Shown here: one piece after another, positions 53,444-60,167 of the stretch
Numbering within the stretch: the first letter of the stretch is position 1
Layout: every line of letters starts with the position of its first letter
From: an uncultured Methanobrevibacter sp.
GTDB taxonomy: Archaea; Methanobacteriota; Methanobacteria; Methanobacteriales; Methanobacteriaceae
Direction of reading: 5' to 3'
DNA: 64,000 bases
Assembly (NCBI RefSeq): GCF_902784195.1
Contig: NZ_CACZTX010000001.1
Span: 62,001 to 126,000, forward strand
Notes under the pieces: generated by a model
Database searches by the model: none
Told to the model about the DNA's origin: nothing
What the model saw: the letters and a program-made list of their open reading frames with translations, nothing else
Program-made: the position numbers and the translations under genes

Positions 53444-53749
53444 ATGGTTTTTGTGGATTTGTGCGAGAACGAAATAGCAGACATGGTCGAGAGCTTCTAT
53501 CGCAATGGAGACGGTAGCAGCAGGATATTGACCAACAGAGCAGTTGGAGAGATAGTGGAGCACTTCTGTTCCTTTGAAGCAGACGGTAGAATCACCACTA
53601 ATCTCCGAGATTTCCTATTATATAGTGTTGTCTTATATGACACCATTGGAGAGGCTGTCGATGACGGAGTCAACCTTGAGGAAGTGTTCATCATAGAAGA
53701 CAGGAACTGCTACACAGGGAAGTCTCAAGTCATATTGATTGGAGGGTGA
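53444..53749 (+). CDS. Cassette protein 3, hypothetical
   Basis: A ~101-residue acidic protein (MVFVDLCENEIADM at the start). ATG at 53444 follows AGGTGG at 7 bases; an earlier in-frame ATG at 53420 lies inside the preceding gene and lacks such a site. Function unknown. Confidence 0.5.
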   Translation: MVFVDLCENEIADMVESFYRNGDGSSRILTNRAVGEIVEHFCSFEADGRITTNLRDFLLYSVVLYDTIGEAVDDGVNLEEVFIIEDRNCYTGKSQVILIGG

Positions 53750-53754
53750 GAAAA

Positions 53755-53949
53755 GTGGTGAATTGGTTGAAGGCAATTGGAGATAACTTCTCAGTGGATT
53801 ATCTCCTTTTAGCATTATTCTCTAGTGGAGATTTGATATTGGTTGCCATCGTTCTCAATTCTTATGGTGTCATCTCACCTGAGAATGTAAGAGAACTGGT
53901 GATTGACTATATAAGTTACAGGAAAGTTGATATTTTTGGAGACATCTAA
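53755..53949 (+). CDS. Cassette protein 4, hypothetical
   Basis: A ~64-residue protein with a hydrophobic middle (YLLLALFSSGDLILVAIVL) and a soluble end. It may be membrane associated or a small globular protein. GTG start after GGAGGGTGA, which itself contains the previous stop. Function unknown. Confidence 0.45.
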   Translation: MVNWLKAIGDNFSVDYLLLALFSSGDLILVAIVLNSYGVISPENVRELVIDYISYRKVDIFGDI

Positions 53950-53960
53950 GGAGACCTAGA

Positions 53961-54311
53961 ATGAGTTTTGAAGATTATGTCTTGGACAATTTTGAAGAAA
54001 TGGAAACTGGTGAACTCACCAGAGAGCAGGTTGTTGAATTTGTCTCTCGACAAGAGAGGAAAGGACTCACCTTCTGCAATGAGATCTTCATTGCTGTGCC
54101 TTTGAAGAAGGGGAGCAAGGACGATATCGTTGAGATATTGTGGAATGAGTATTTTGTGGAGGACTATAAGGAGAACTGGTTAGAGCAACATGAGAATCTT
54201 GGTTGGAATGACTGGAAGAAACTTTTGAAGAAAGAGATAGTTGAGAATGGTGGCGATGACTTCCAAATCTTTAGGAATCACCTGATTGACTGTGTCTTAA
54301 TGGAGTATTGA
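53961..54311 (+). CDS. Cassette protein 5, hypothetical
   Basis: A 116-residue acidic protein with several Trp residues (WLEQHENLGWNDWKKLLK) and a helical N terminus (ELTREQVVEFVSRQERK). AAGGAGAC precedes the ATG. No family recognised. Confidence 0.5.
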   Translation: MSFEDYVLDNFEEMETGELTREQVVEFVSRQERKGLTFCNEIFIAVPLKKGSKDDIVEILWNEYFVEDYKENWLEQHENLGWNDWKKLLKKEIVENGGDDFQIFRNHLIDCVLMEY

Positions 54312-54338
54312 ACGAGATTTTATAGGAGATGTGATAGA

Positions 54339-54530
54339 ATGGTGATGAAAGTTACTTTTGAGGACGAGCACGGTGAGAAAACCGTTGAGTTCGACGATGA
54401 CGTCGATTTCGTTGTCATCATAGACGATGACGAAGGCAATGTTGAGATTCGCGAAGGAACCTGTGAGGACTACGATGATTCCGACGATGAGTGGGAAGAG
54501 TACGATGACTGGGACGAGGAGGAGTTCTGA
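54339..54530 (+). CDS. Cassette protein 6: extremely acidic, DNA-mimic-like
   Basis: A 63-residue protein with 30 Asp/Glu and only 3 Lys/Arg; its C-terminal 23 residues are almost entirely Asp, Glu, Tyr and Trp. Such composition recalls DNA-mimic inhibitors of restriction or CRISPR enzymes (Ocr-like in principle), though no family is recognised. AGGAGATGTGAT precedes the ATG and the next gene starts immediately after its stop. Confidence 0.5.
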   Translation: MVMKVTFEDEHGEKTVEFDDDVDFVVIIDDDEGNVEIREGTCEDYDDSDDEWEEYDDWDEEEF

Positions 54531-54812
54531 GTGGACGAATTCGTTGAGACCCTGTTCGACACCTACTGGAAGGTGAATGAGAACGGAGAGTACATGAGCC
54601 TAACCGATTGCGGTGATTTCTACATCGCAAAGGTTGCTCCCTGTGTTCGCAACTGGAGCATAGTGATAGAATGCAATTGCTTCTGTTTTCATTGCAAGGA
54701 ATTCGTCTACCATGAGAACGGAGCAATACTTGAGATAGGTATGGAGATTAGCTCTCTTTACCTAAGCCAAATGGAGATAAAAGATTTGAAGATATACATG
54801 ATAGATTGTTAG
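54531..54812 (+). CDS. Cassette protein 7, hypothetical
   Basis: A 93-residue protein with a Cys/His-containing centre (ECNCFCFHCKEFVYHENG), possibly a metal site. GTG start immediately after the preceding TGA, with GGAGGAG upstream inside that gene, so it is translationally coupled. Function unknown. Confidence 0.5.
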   Translation: MDEFVETLFDTYWKVNENGEYMSLTDCGDFYIAKVAPCVRNWSIVIECNCFCFHCKEFVYHENGAILEIGMEISSLYLSQMEIKDLKIYMIDC

Positions 54813-54824
54813 AACGGTGATGAT

Positions 54825-55196
54825 ATGGGATTAGACATGTTTTTGGAAGGAATATTTGAACAAGACGGAGAGAATGTAAGAGAACAGGTGATTTACTGGA
54901 GAAAGTCCAATCAGGTACACAACTGGTTCGTAGTCAACGCTCAGGACGGAGAGGACAACTGCCAACCACACTCAGTAAGCAGAGAACAGTTAGAGGAACT
55001 AAGAGACCTATGCAGAGCAGTGCTCGCAGACAATGACAAGGCAGAGGAACTTCTCCCAACAAGACCTGGTTTCTTCTTTGGTGCGATAGACTATGACGAA
55101 TGGTACTACTACGATTTGCAGTACACCGTCGAGAAAATAGACGAAGTGCTTAAAGACGACAGATACCTGTACTTTGAGTATTGCAGTTGGTGGTAG
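54825..55196 (+). CDS. Phage GLDM-type conserved protein
   Basis: A 123-residue protein of a type seen in many tailed bacterial viruses, recognised from MGLDMFLEG at the start, YWRKSNQVHNWFV, SREQLEELRDLCRAVL, LLPTRPGFFFGAIDYDEWYY and the C-terminal CSWW. The family has no known function. Its presence ties the cassette to phage accessory gene pools. GGTGAT precedes the ATG. Confidence 0.7.
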   Translation: MGLDMFLEGIFEQDGENVREQVIYWRKSNQVHNWFVVNAQDGEDNCQPHSVSREQLEELRDLCRAVLADNDKAEELLPTRPGFFFGAIDYDEWYYYDLQYTVEKIDEVLKDDRYLYFEYCSWW

Positions 55197-55207
55197 AAGG
55201 TGAGACT

Positions 55208-55405
55208 ATGGAATGCCCTTGCGATAATTGTGAGATGTTAAGAGAGAACGAACCAATCAAGGTGATTGACTGGAAGTCCAATTCTCCATTTGGAATGGAT
55301 TTGTATCACTTTGAGGACGGCTTCAGATGTTGTTACAACGGTGAGGAAAGCTTGAGAAAAGAGGATCTAAGCAATCATGGTTGCAGACTAAGAGGAGGAA
55401 TTTAG
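55208..55405 (+). CDS. Cassette protein 9, Cys-rich hypothetical
   Basis: A 65-residue protein with CPCDNC at the N terminus and later FRCCYNG and NHGC, enough for one or two zinc sites. ATG at 55208 follows AAGGTGAG; an in-frame TTG at 55181 lies inside the preceding gene. Function unknown. Confidence 0.5.
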   Translation: MECPCDNCEMLRENEPIKVIDWKSNSPFGMDLYHFEDGFRCCYNGEESLRKEDLSNHGCRLRGGI

Positions 55406-55756
55406 ATGGAACTGATGACTAGGGAAATGGAAGGGAAACTCAAATCCTTCCCTTTCTATTCCCAAGACGGAAAAGGAGATGACGCGATAGTGGTGATGAA
55501 GTTCTTCAACCCTTACGGATTGGGAACTTGGTATGTATTGGAGGCAGAGAAACAGGAGAATGGTGATTACCTTTTCTTCGGATATGTAGAATCACCGATA
55601 ACCCCTGAATTCAACGAGTACGGTTACTTCTCATTGTCTGAGTTGGAGAACCTTAAGATACCAATCAAAATCAATGGGATAACCGTATCATATGGTAAGA
55701 TAGAACGAGATTTGTACTTTGAAAGGGTGAGAATTGGAGACATAATCAGGAACTAG
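55406..55756 (+). CDS. Cassette protein 10, hypothetical
   Basis: A 116-residue beta-rich protein (VVMKFFNPYGLGTWYVLEAE; DYLFFGYVESPITPEFNEYG). The pattern recalls small phage proteins that share a conserved PxxxWxWYxxE-like core (DUF2958-type: TPEFNEYGYFSLSEL), but the assignment is tentative. AGGAGGAATTTAG precedes the ATG, which starts directly after the previous stop. Confidence 0.5.
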   Translation: MELMTREMEGKLKSFPFYSQDGKGDDAIVVMKFFNPYGLGTWYVLEAEKQENGDYLFFGYVESPITPEFNEYGYFSLSELENLKIPIKINGITVSYGKIERDLYFERVRIGDIIRN

Positions 55757-55769
55757 AGAGGAAGTGTTG

Positions 55770-55997
55770 AGAATGTTCGGACAGAAGAAAGAATTTGTCA
55801 AAAAGATGTATCATGTCGGAGACGTTGTCGAACTGGTTCATATGGACGATGCACAGGCTCCACCTAGTGGAACCAGAGGAGAAATACTCTTCGTTGACGA
55901 TATAGGTCAAATCCATGTGAGATGGGAGAACGGCTCAGGTCTGGCACTAATATATGGTGAGGACAGGTTCAAAGTTGTAGAGAGGAAAGGAGAATAG
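55770..55997 (+). CDS. DUF4314 domain protein
   Basis: A 75-residue protein matching DUF4314: GDVVELVHMDDAQAPPSGTR, GEILFVDDIGQIHVRWENGS and LALIYGEDRFKVV. DUF4314 proteins are common in mobile elements and phages of Firmicutes and methanogens; function unknown, with an SH3-like beta barrel expected. ATG at 55770 after GAGGAAG (an in-frame TTG lies at 55764). Confidence 0.8.
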   Translation, partial: RMFGQKKEFVKKMYHVGDVVELVHMDDAQAPPSGTRGEILFVDDIGQIHVRWENGSGLALIYGEDRFKVVERKGE

Positions 55998-56007
55998 GAG
56001 AGATTTG

Positions 56008-56160
56008 ATGGATTTATTGTATCTTTATGATGACCTGACTGCAAGGAGAGAAGTCTACGATTCAGTCGGATTGAGTTTTGTAGTCAAGTATAAATTCTCA
56101 TCTCGTAAGGAAGCACAGGATTTCGCACTGAAGAACGGTGCAGAACTGATTGAGGAATGA
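56008..56160 (+). CDS. Cassette protein 12, hypothetical
   Basis: A 50-residue protein (MDLLYLYDDLTARREVYD; FSSRKEAQDFALKNGAELIEE), with a small beta-alpha pattern like short phage accessory proteins. AGGAGAGATTTG precedes the ATG. Function unknown. Confidence 0.5.
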   Translation: MDLLYLYDDLTARREVYDSVGLSFVVKYKFSSRKEAQDFALKNGAELIEE

Positions 56161-56179
56161 TTGAACGGAGGAGATTTAG

Positions 56180-56347
56180 ATGATGAAACTAAGTTTGAAG
56201 GAACTCGGTGAGGAAATTGAGATGATACTTGCAGAAGGTGGACTCACCTTTGATCAAGTCGATTATCTGTTGTACTTGGAGACCTGCATTGCAGACGGAA
56301 GCATAACAGACGAGCAGAAGAGAGAAATTATCTGTAGGGATTTCTAA
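56180..56347 (+). CDS. Cassette protein 13, hypothetical
   Basis: A 55-residue acidic, helical protein (LKELGEEIEMILAEGGLTFD; DGSITDEQKREIICRDF). GGAGGAGATTTAG precedes the ATG. Function unknown. Confidence 0.5.
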   Translation: MMKLSLKELGEEIEMILAEGGLTFDQVDYLLYLETCIADGSITDEQKREIICRDF

Positions 56348-56401
56348 TAATCTCTACCATTTTATTTTATTGTTTTGGTGAGATAACAGGAGAGATTGAT
56401 T

Positions 56402-56608
56402 ATGTATTTGGAAATTGACGAGGTCAAGTGCGAAAACATTGACAGAATTGAGTTTGACGATGTCGCAATGGAGATTGTCTTGACAGACGAAAAGGTGTAC
56501 GAGAGAATAAAGAGATGGCTGAAGTCCAATGAGATTGACTACGATTGCAGGGAAGACCTGTATTTCGCCAATCTCATAGAATATGTCATTAGGATTACTT
56601 GGTGGTAA
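56402..56608 (+). CDS. Cassette protein 14, hypothetical
   Basis: A 68-residue acidic protein (MYLEIDEVKCENIDRIEFDD; ERIKRWLKSNEIDYD). ATG at 56402 after AGGAGAGATTG. The next gene's ribosome site lies in its last codons. Function unknown. Confidence 0.5.
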   Translation: MYLEIDEVKCENIDRIEFDDVAMEIVLTDEKVYERIKRWLKSNEIDYDCREDLYFANLIEYVIRITWW

Positions 56609-56610
56609 CC

Positions 56611-56817
56611 GTGAGAGATGTCGGATTCACCATTGAGGAACGGTTCTTCCTTACTGCTCAGGAATTGGAGTATTCCGAAGTGGGAGAGGAACACGAGAGC
56701 GTCATTGACAGAGCCATCGCGTTGCTGTACACGAAGCTTAGAACCAAAGACTTCGAGTTCACAGACGAAGAACAGGAACTCTTGGAGGACGCTTTTGTCA
56801 TTGTCAGCAACCAATAG
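56611..56817 (+). CDS. Cassette protein 15, hypothetical
   Basis: A ~68-residue acidic helical protein (EERFFLTAQELEYSEVGEEH; FTDEEQELLEDAFVIVS). GTG at 56611 is chosen because GGTGG lies 5 bases upstream; TTG 56599 and GTG 56602 are alternatives. It is the last cassette gene, followed by a terminator. Confidence 0.5.
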   Translation: MRDVGFTIEERFFLTAQELEYSEVGEEHESVIDRAIALLYTKLRTKDFEFTDEEQELLEDAFVIVSNQ

Positions 56818-56832
56818 AGCACAGGTGTTTTT

Positions 56833-56863
56833 AGAGGGACTTTACGAAGTTCCTCTTTTTTTA
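56833..56863 (+). terminator. Intrinsic-type terminator of the cassette
   Basis: AGAGGGACTT (56833-56842) pairs with AAGTTCCTCT (56847-56856) with one G-T pair and a TACG loop, followed by T7. It lies 16 bases after the last cassette stop and looks like a bacterial intrinsic terminator. Confidence 0.75.
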
Positions 56864-57486
56864 TGAATCACTATCTATGTATTTGGGTAAAAGTCGGAAG
56901 TTCGTAGGGTCGACATGAGATATAAGGAACCTGTTGTGAGATTTGACAGGTTATAATCATAACCATATGAATCTCATGGCATTCCTTTAAGGATTCACCC
57001 ACGAAATCATGGTTCCGTCTCGTGTGAGAACACAGGTTTATGAGGAATAGTGAGATGCCATTCATTTAGGGAGTCAAGGGGTTGGATAGTGGACTCTCTG
57101 AAAAAGTTCGTTCTCGTGTGATATTTGAAAATAAAATTAACGGAAATGGTCTAAATTGGTAAATTATCGGTAGTAAATGGGTAATTTAGACCAAAGGAGT
57201 TAAAAAACCTTCAGAAGACCTATGCTCAATGGAGCGATAAGGTATCTGAAAAAGGAGTTGGTGAAAAAAGGTCATCGAAGGCAGGAGCAAGGGTCGATAG
57301 GGTGTCATGTCATAGGTTACTGCAACCGTAGACTGCTCCATGAAAAATTTCCGAAATTTTGGTGGTGAAAATAGGGTAGGTGGCATTACAAGTGAAAAAG
57401 TCCAAGCAATCGTTTTCAATGAACGATGGCAAAAATCACTCACCGACTCTCTGAATGTGATTTTACACTTGTAATGGTGGTATTTC

Positions 57487-57514
57487 AAAAAGTATTACTC
57501 AGTAATACTTTTTT
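57487..57514. repeat. Palindrome AAAAGTATTACT-C-AGTAATACTTTT
   Basis: A near-perfect 12+1+12 palindrome. The same AGTAATACTTT unit occurs at 52131, 52159 (inverted) and 52321 on the other side of the cassette. Its centre, ACTCAGTAA, also matches the tandem repeat at 57748. Confidence 0.7.
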
Positions 57515-57747
57515 CCCAAAAAAGAACCAAAAATACCAATAAAATAAGGTAAAGAATGGTTCTGCATTAAGCTATCTGAAGGAACCCGTTCAGAGAAAAG
57601 TGAGATTCTGGTCTCTCCTGTTCTCGCCAGTGATCTGTTGTGGAGAGAAAAATGGTTGTCCTTTTGTTTAGGGTGTAATCAAGGCACCGTAGAGCGTTGA
57701 AAAAAATTTCACTTTTTGAGATTTTGAACTGAAATTTTTCCCAAATC

Positions 57748-57780
57748 ACTCAGTAGGAACTCAGTAAGCACTCAGTAGTT
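57748..57780. repeat. Three tandem 11-bp repeats
   Basis: ACTCAGTAGGA, ACTCAGTAAGC and ACTCAGTAGTT follow one another with exact 11-bp spacing, one helical turn, as expected for cooperative protein binding on one face of DNA. Confidence 0.65.
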
Positions 57781-57869
57781 AGAGTGAAAATTAAAAAAAT
57801 AGTAAAAATTTTAGTTTTTATATAAGCAGAATTTAGAAAATAGAAATGTATTTTTAAGTATGAAATTTA

Positions 57870-57953
57870 TTAATTAAACAGTACATACAAAAATCCTACT
57901 AATAATATTAAGCATATTGCACAAGGTAATAAGAATGCAAAACCACTAACCAT
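57870..57953 (-). CDS. 27-residue single-span membrane peptide
   Basis: A short frame (MVSGFAFLLPCAICLILLVG, then FLYVLFN) with AAGGAG 7 bases before the ATG, which supports translation. Nearly the whole peptide is one membrane helix. First noticed of three antisense genes for membrane or secreted products in the insert; function unknown. Confidence 0.5.
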   Translation of the reverse strand: MVSGFAFLLPCAICLILLVGFLYVLFN

Positions 57954-58043
57954 AATATGTCTCCTTAAAAAAATTAATTATCCTATATTTTAGAAAATAA
58001 TTATTATAATGCTGTAATCATATCATAAGTGTTCATATGTTTT

Positions 58044-58214
58044 TTAATTTAAAGCTTTACAAAAAACACTTGCAACAATTACAATAAATATGAACATTCC
58101 AAAGCCAGCAGCCATACCTGCATTCAAATGGCTATTTCCAAATATGATAGCAATAATAAACATTACAAATATTACTAAACCAACATATATACATATATCT
58201 CCTGTATCACTCAA
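58044..58214 (-). CDS. 56-residue two-span membrane protein
   Basis: Two hydrophobic helices (about 8-27 and 37-52) joined by a short polar loop (GNSHLNAGM). TTG start after GGTGGTGAAAAA. Antisense to the late operon and A+T-rich like host genes. Function unknown. Confidence 0.5.
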   Translation of the reverse strand: MSDTGDICIYVGLVIFVMFIIAIIFGNSHLNAGMAAGFGMFIFIVIVASVFCKALN

Positions 58215-58348
58215 TTTTTCACCACCAATTATAATTAATTATTCATCGTGATTAAAATTCTCAAAAACATTACATAATATCTTGCACGAAAAACAACAAT
58301 CCTGTTATTTGCCATGCAATCATATAAAATAGATTAATAATTATGTAC

Positions 58349-58819
58349 TTAAACCGAATTTATTGTAGGGTTTTTATCATAGAAGTCAATGATTTCTTGA
58401 AGAGTCATATTCATCTTTTCTTCTGAAGGTGATGTGTCTAGAGTCTCATTATTATAAACTTCAAATATATAATTATGACCATTTGTATTGAAAGTCATAA
58501 AATAACCCCAAATTTGCATGGATCTATCAATGAAATAATATGTTTGAGGACTACTATTCATGCTTTCAACAACGTAATCAGTATCATTTTTAGTAAAACT
58601 ATATAACTCCTCATAATCAATATAGCCTATAAATCCTTTCATGCCTTCAGTTGCTTCAAATGAAACTAAATCGTCTTTTTCTTGTGTAATATTTGCATCA
58701 TCTGGTAATTCGAATGTGTAATCTTTAACTGTTACCTTTTCTCCAGCACTAACTGAAGAAATGCTAACTGCAATTATTCCTATAATGAATAATGCCAAAA
58801 TAATTTTTTTCATTTCCAA
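58349..58819 (-). CDS. Secreted protein, hypothetical
   Basis: A 156-residue protein with a clear signal peptide (KKIILALFIIGIIAVSISSV, cleavage near SAG) and a ~125-residue extracytoplasmic domain (KVTVKDYTFELPDDANIT at its start) like those seen in many methanobacterial surface proteins. TTG at 58819 or ATG at 58813; GAGGAGGT lies upstream. A+T-rich and antisense to the late operon, so probably cargo expressed in the lysogen that alters the host surface. Confidence 0.6.
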   Translation of the reverse strand: MEMKKIILALFIIGIIAVSISSVSAGEKVTVKDYTFELPDDANITQEKDDLVSFEATEGMKGFIGYIDYEELYSFTKNDTDYVVESMNSSPQTYYFIDRSMQIWGYFMTFNTNGHNYIFEVYNNETLDTSPSEEKMNMTLQEIIDFYDKNPTINSV

Positions 58820-58980
58820 AATTAAACCTCCTCAATAACATTCTACAAAATTAAATTTATTTTTAATATTATATAATTTTTATTAATTTTTATTCAATTA
58901 ATGTCAAAATTAATAAATATAAATCATAAGATGTTCATTATTCAAGTTTCGAAAACTTATATTATGATTTTTTATTATAA

Positions 58981-59067
58981 ATTATAAAACTTTGTTAAAT
59001 TATTTTCATTTTTTTCTAATTTTCCACTATGTTGGTTGAAGGCTATAAGCCTGTTCACCAAATTTAG
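58981..59067 (+). promoter_or_regulatory. Late-block element 4: TATA, TTTTCCACTATG and 12-codon frame
   Basis: ATTATAAAAC (58981-58990) lies about 35 bases before TTTTCCACTATG (59020-59031). The ATG opens M-L-V-E-G-Y-K-P-V-H-Q-I, stopping at TAG 59065-59067, 10 bases before the protease ATG at 59078. TTGGT...AGGCT/AGCCT...ACCAA can fold over this frame. Bases 59013-59041 repeat 40524-40552 with one mismatch. Confidence 0.5.
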
Positions 59068-59077
59068 CTATTTTTCA

Positions 59078-60127
59078 ATGGAGTGTTTTAGTATTATAGA
59101 AGTTGTTACAAAATCAAGAGATTCTTTGCTTATAACAGCTCCAGTATTAGTTCCAGGTGAAAGGGATTGCGAGTTCATATACGGCGAGGAGCCGTTGACC
59201 GAGGGTCAGATAAGGCAGATTGCACATGAGTATCTGGCAAATTACAGCCTTGTCGACAAGAACCATGAGTTCTTCGAGACCAGAGAGGTCATAGGCGTTC
59301 CTGTGGAGTCATATATAACTAATGAGCCGATAAGCCTCAAGGGCTTGGACGGAACAGTCAACGAATATCCTAAGGGAACCTGGATAGCCACCACAATGAT
59401 AACTGACGAGGAGGAAATGGAAAAGGCACTCAATGGAGAGTACACTGGATACAGCATAACAACTGTGAGCAAGAAGTTTGCAGACAAGCAGATCCAGCTG
59501 CCGAGAAGGGTTCTGATGAAAGACATCAAGGACCCAGTGGGTTTCACCATAAGCCTTGTCAGGAAGCCTTGCGTAAGAGGAGCTAAATTTTGCAGTATGA
59601 AAGAAGATATAGAGAACGGTGATGTTGTGAGCGAAAATATAGACGATAAGTTGGAAGAGGAAACCAAAGGCTTCGTCCAGTCCATAAAAGGAATCTTCAA
59701 CAAGGAAGATGACAAGGATGACAAGAAGCCTGAAGACGAGGATATCGAATTGGACATCAAAGCCATTGTGGACGAAGTTACCAAGGATTTCGTCAACACC
59801 GACGATTTTGAAACCTTTAAGAAAGAGTTGGAGAAGGAATTGTCTGAAAAGTTCGAGACCTTGGGAACCGAGCTATTCAAGGCTATCAGGAAATCCTTGG
59901 AAAAGGAAGAGGATGACGAAGCCAAGAAGAAGGAAGATGACGAAAACGATGAAGAAGATGATGAGGAAGAAGTAGAGGGCAATGACGATTCACAGAACGT
60001 CCAGTCCAGCAAATCCATTCCAAATCATGACATCAAGGACAACCAGAAGGTTGCAAAGACCGGAGCCGCACGTGTCTATGAAATCATGGGCAGGGACAAC
60101 ACAGGCTCTGCAGTCAGGAAATTATAA
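59078..60127 (+). CDS. XkdF-like prohead protease with acidic scaffold tail
   Basis: A ~349-residue protein. ITAPVLVPGERDCEFIYGEE with IRQIAHEYLANYSLVDKNHEFF is the XkdF-type phage serine-protease signature, with a histidine near residue 66 (from 59078) as likely catalytic base. The C-terminal ~160 residues are highly charged and acidic (EEDDEAKKKEDDENDEEDD), suiting an internal scaffold. It would process the prohead before packaging. The start is uncertain: ATG 59078 lacks a ribosome site but follows the tiny leader frame closely; an in-frame TTG at 59036 is an alternative. Confidence 0.75.
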   Translation: MECFSIIEVVTKSRDSLLITAPVLVPGERDCEFIYGEEPLTEGQIRQIAHEYLANYSLVDKNHEFFETREVIGVPVESYITNEPISLKGLDGTVNEYPKGTWIATTMITDEEEMEKALNGEYTGYSITTVSKKFADKQIQLPRRVLMKDIKDPVGFTISLVRKPCVRGAKFCSMKEDIENGDVVSENIDDKLEEETKGFVQSIKGIFNKEDDKDDKKPEDEDIELDIKAIVDEVTKDFVNTDDFETFKKELEKELSEKFETLGTELFKAIRKSLEKEEDDEAKKKEDDENDEEDDEEEVEGNDDSQNVQSSKSIPNHDIKDNQKVAKTGAARVYEIMGRDNTGSAVRKL

Positions 60128-60167
60128 TCATACATCAACAGTTTTATTTTAGGAAAGAAGTGTAACT

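Larger units (their letters stand above)
56864..57869. other. 1-kb structured noncoding region, right flank of the cassette
   Basis: No credible gene. Visible inverted repeats: CATGAGAT (56914-56921) with ATCTCATG (56971-56978), enclosing GGTTAT/ATAACC (56949-56964); GGTCTAAATT (57148-57157) with AATTTAGACC (57183-57192); GGAGCA with TGCTCC (about 57283 and 57337); CATTACAAGTG (about 57382) with CACTTGTAATG (about 57467); and a 25-bp palindrome at 57487. GACTCTCTGAA is repeated near 57092 and 57445. Several RNAs or a replication or packaging region are possible. Confidence 0.5.

Noticed and set aside
54418-54726. 102-codon Arg/His-rich frame on the minus strand
   Set aside because: It is the complement of the acidic-protein gene, whose GAY/GAR codons read as Arg, Ser and His on the other strand.
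57748-57780. 11-bp repeats considered as a miniature CRISPR array
   Set aside because: Units are contiguous without spacers and no cas gene is present in the window.
59242-60018. 258-codon Ser-rich frame on the minus strand
   Set aside because: Shadow of the acidic protease/scaffold gene; no start signals and low-complexity composition.
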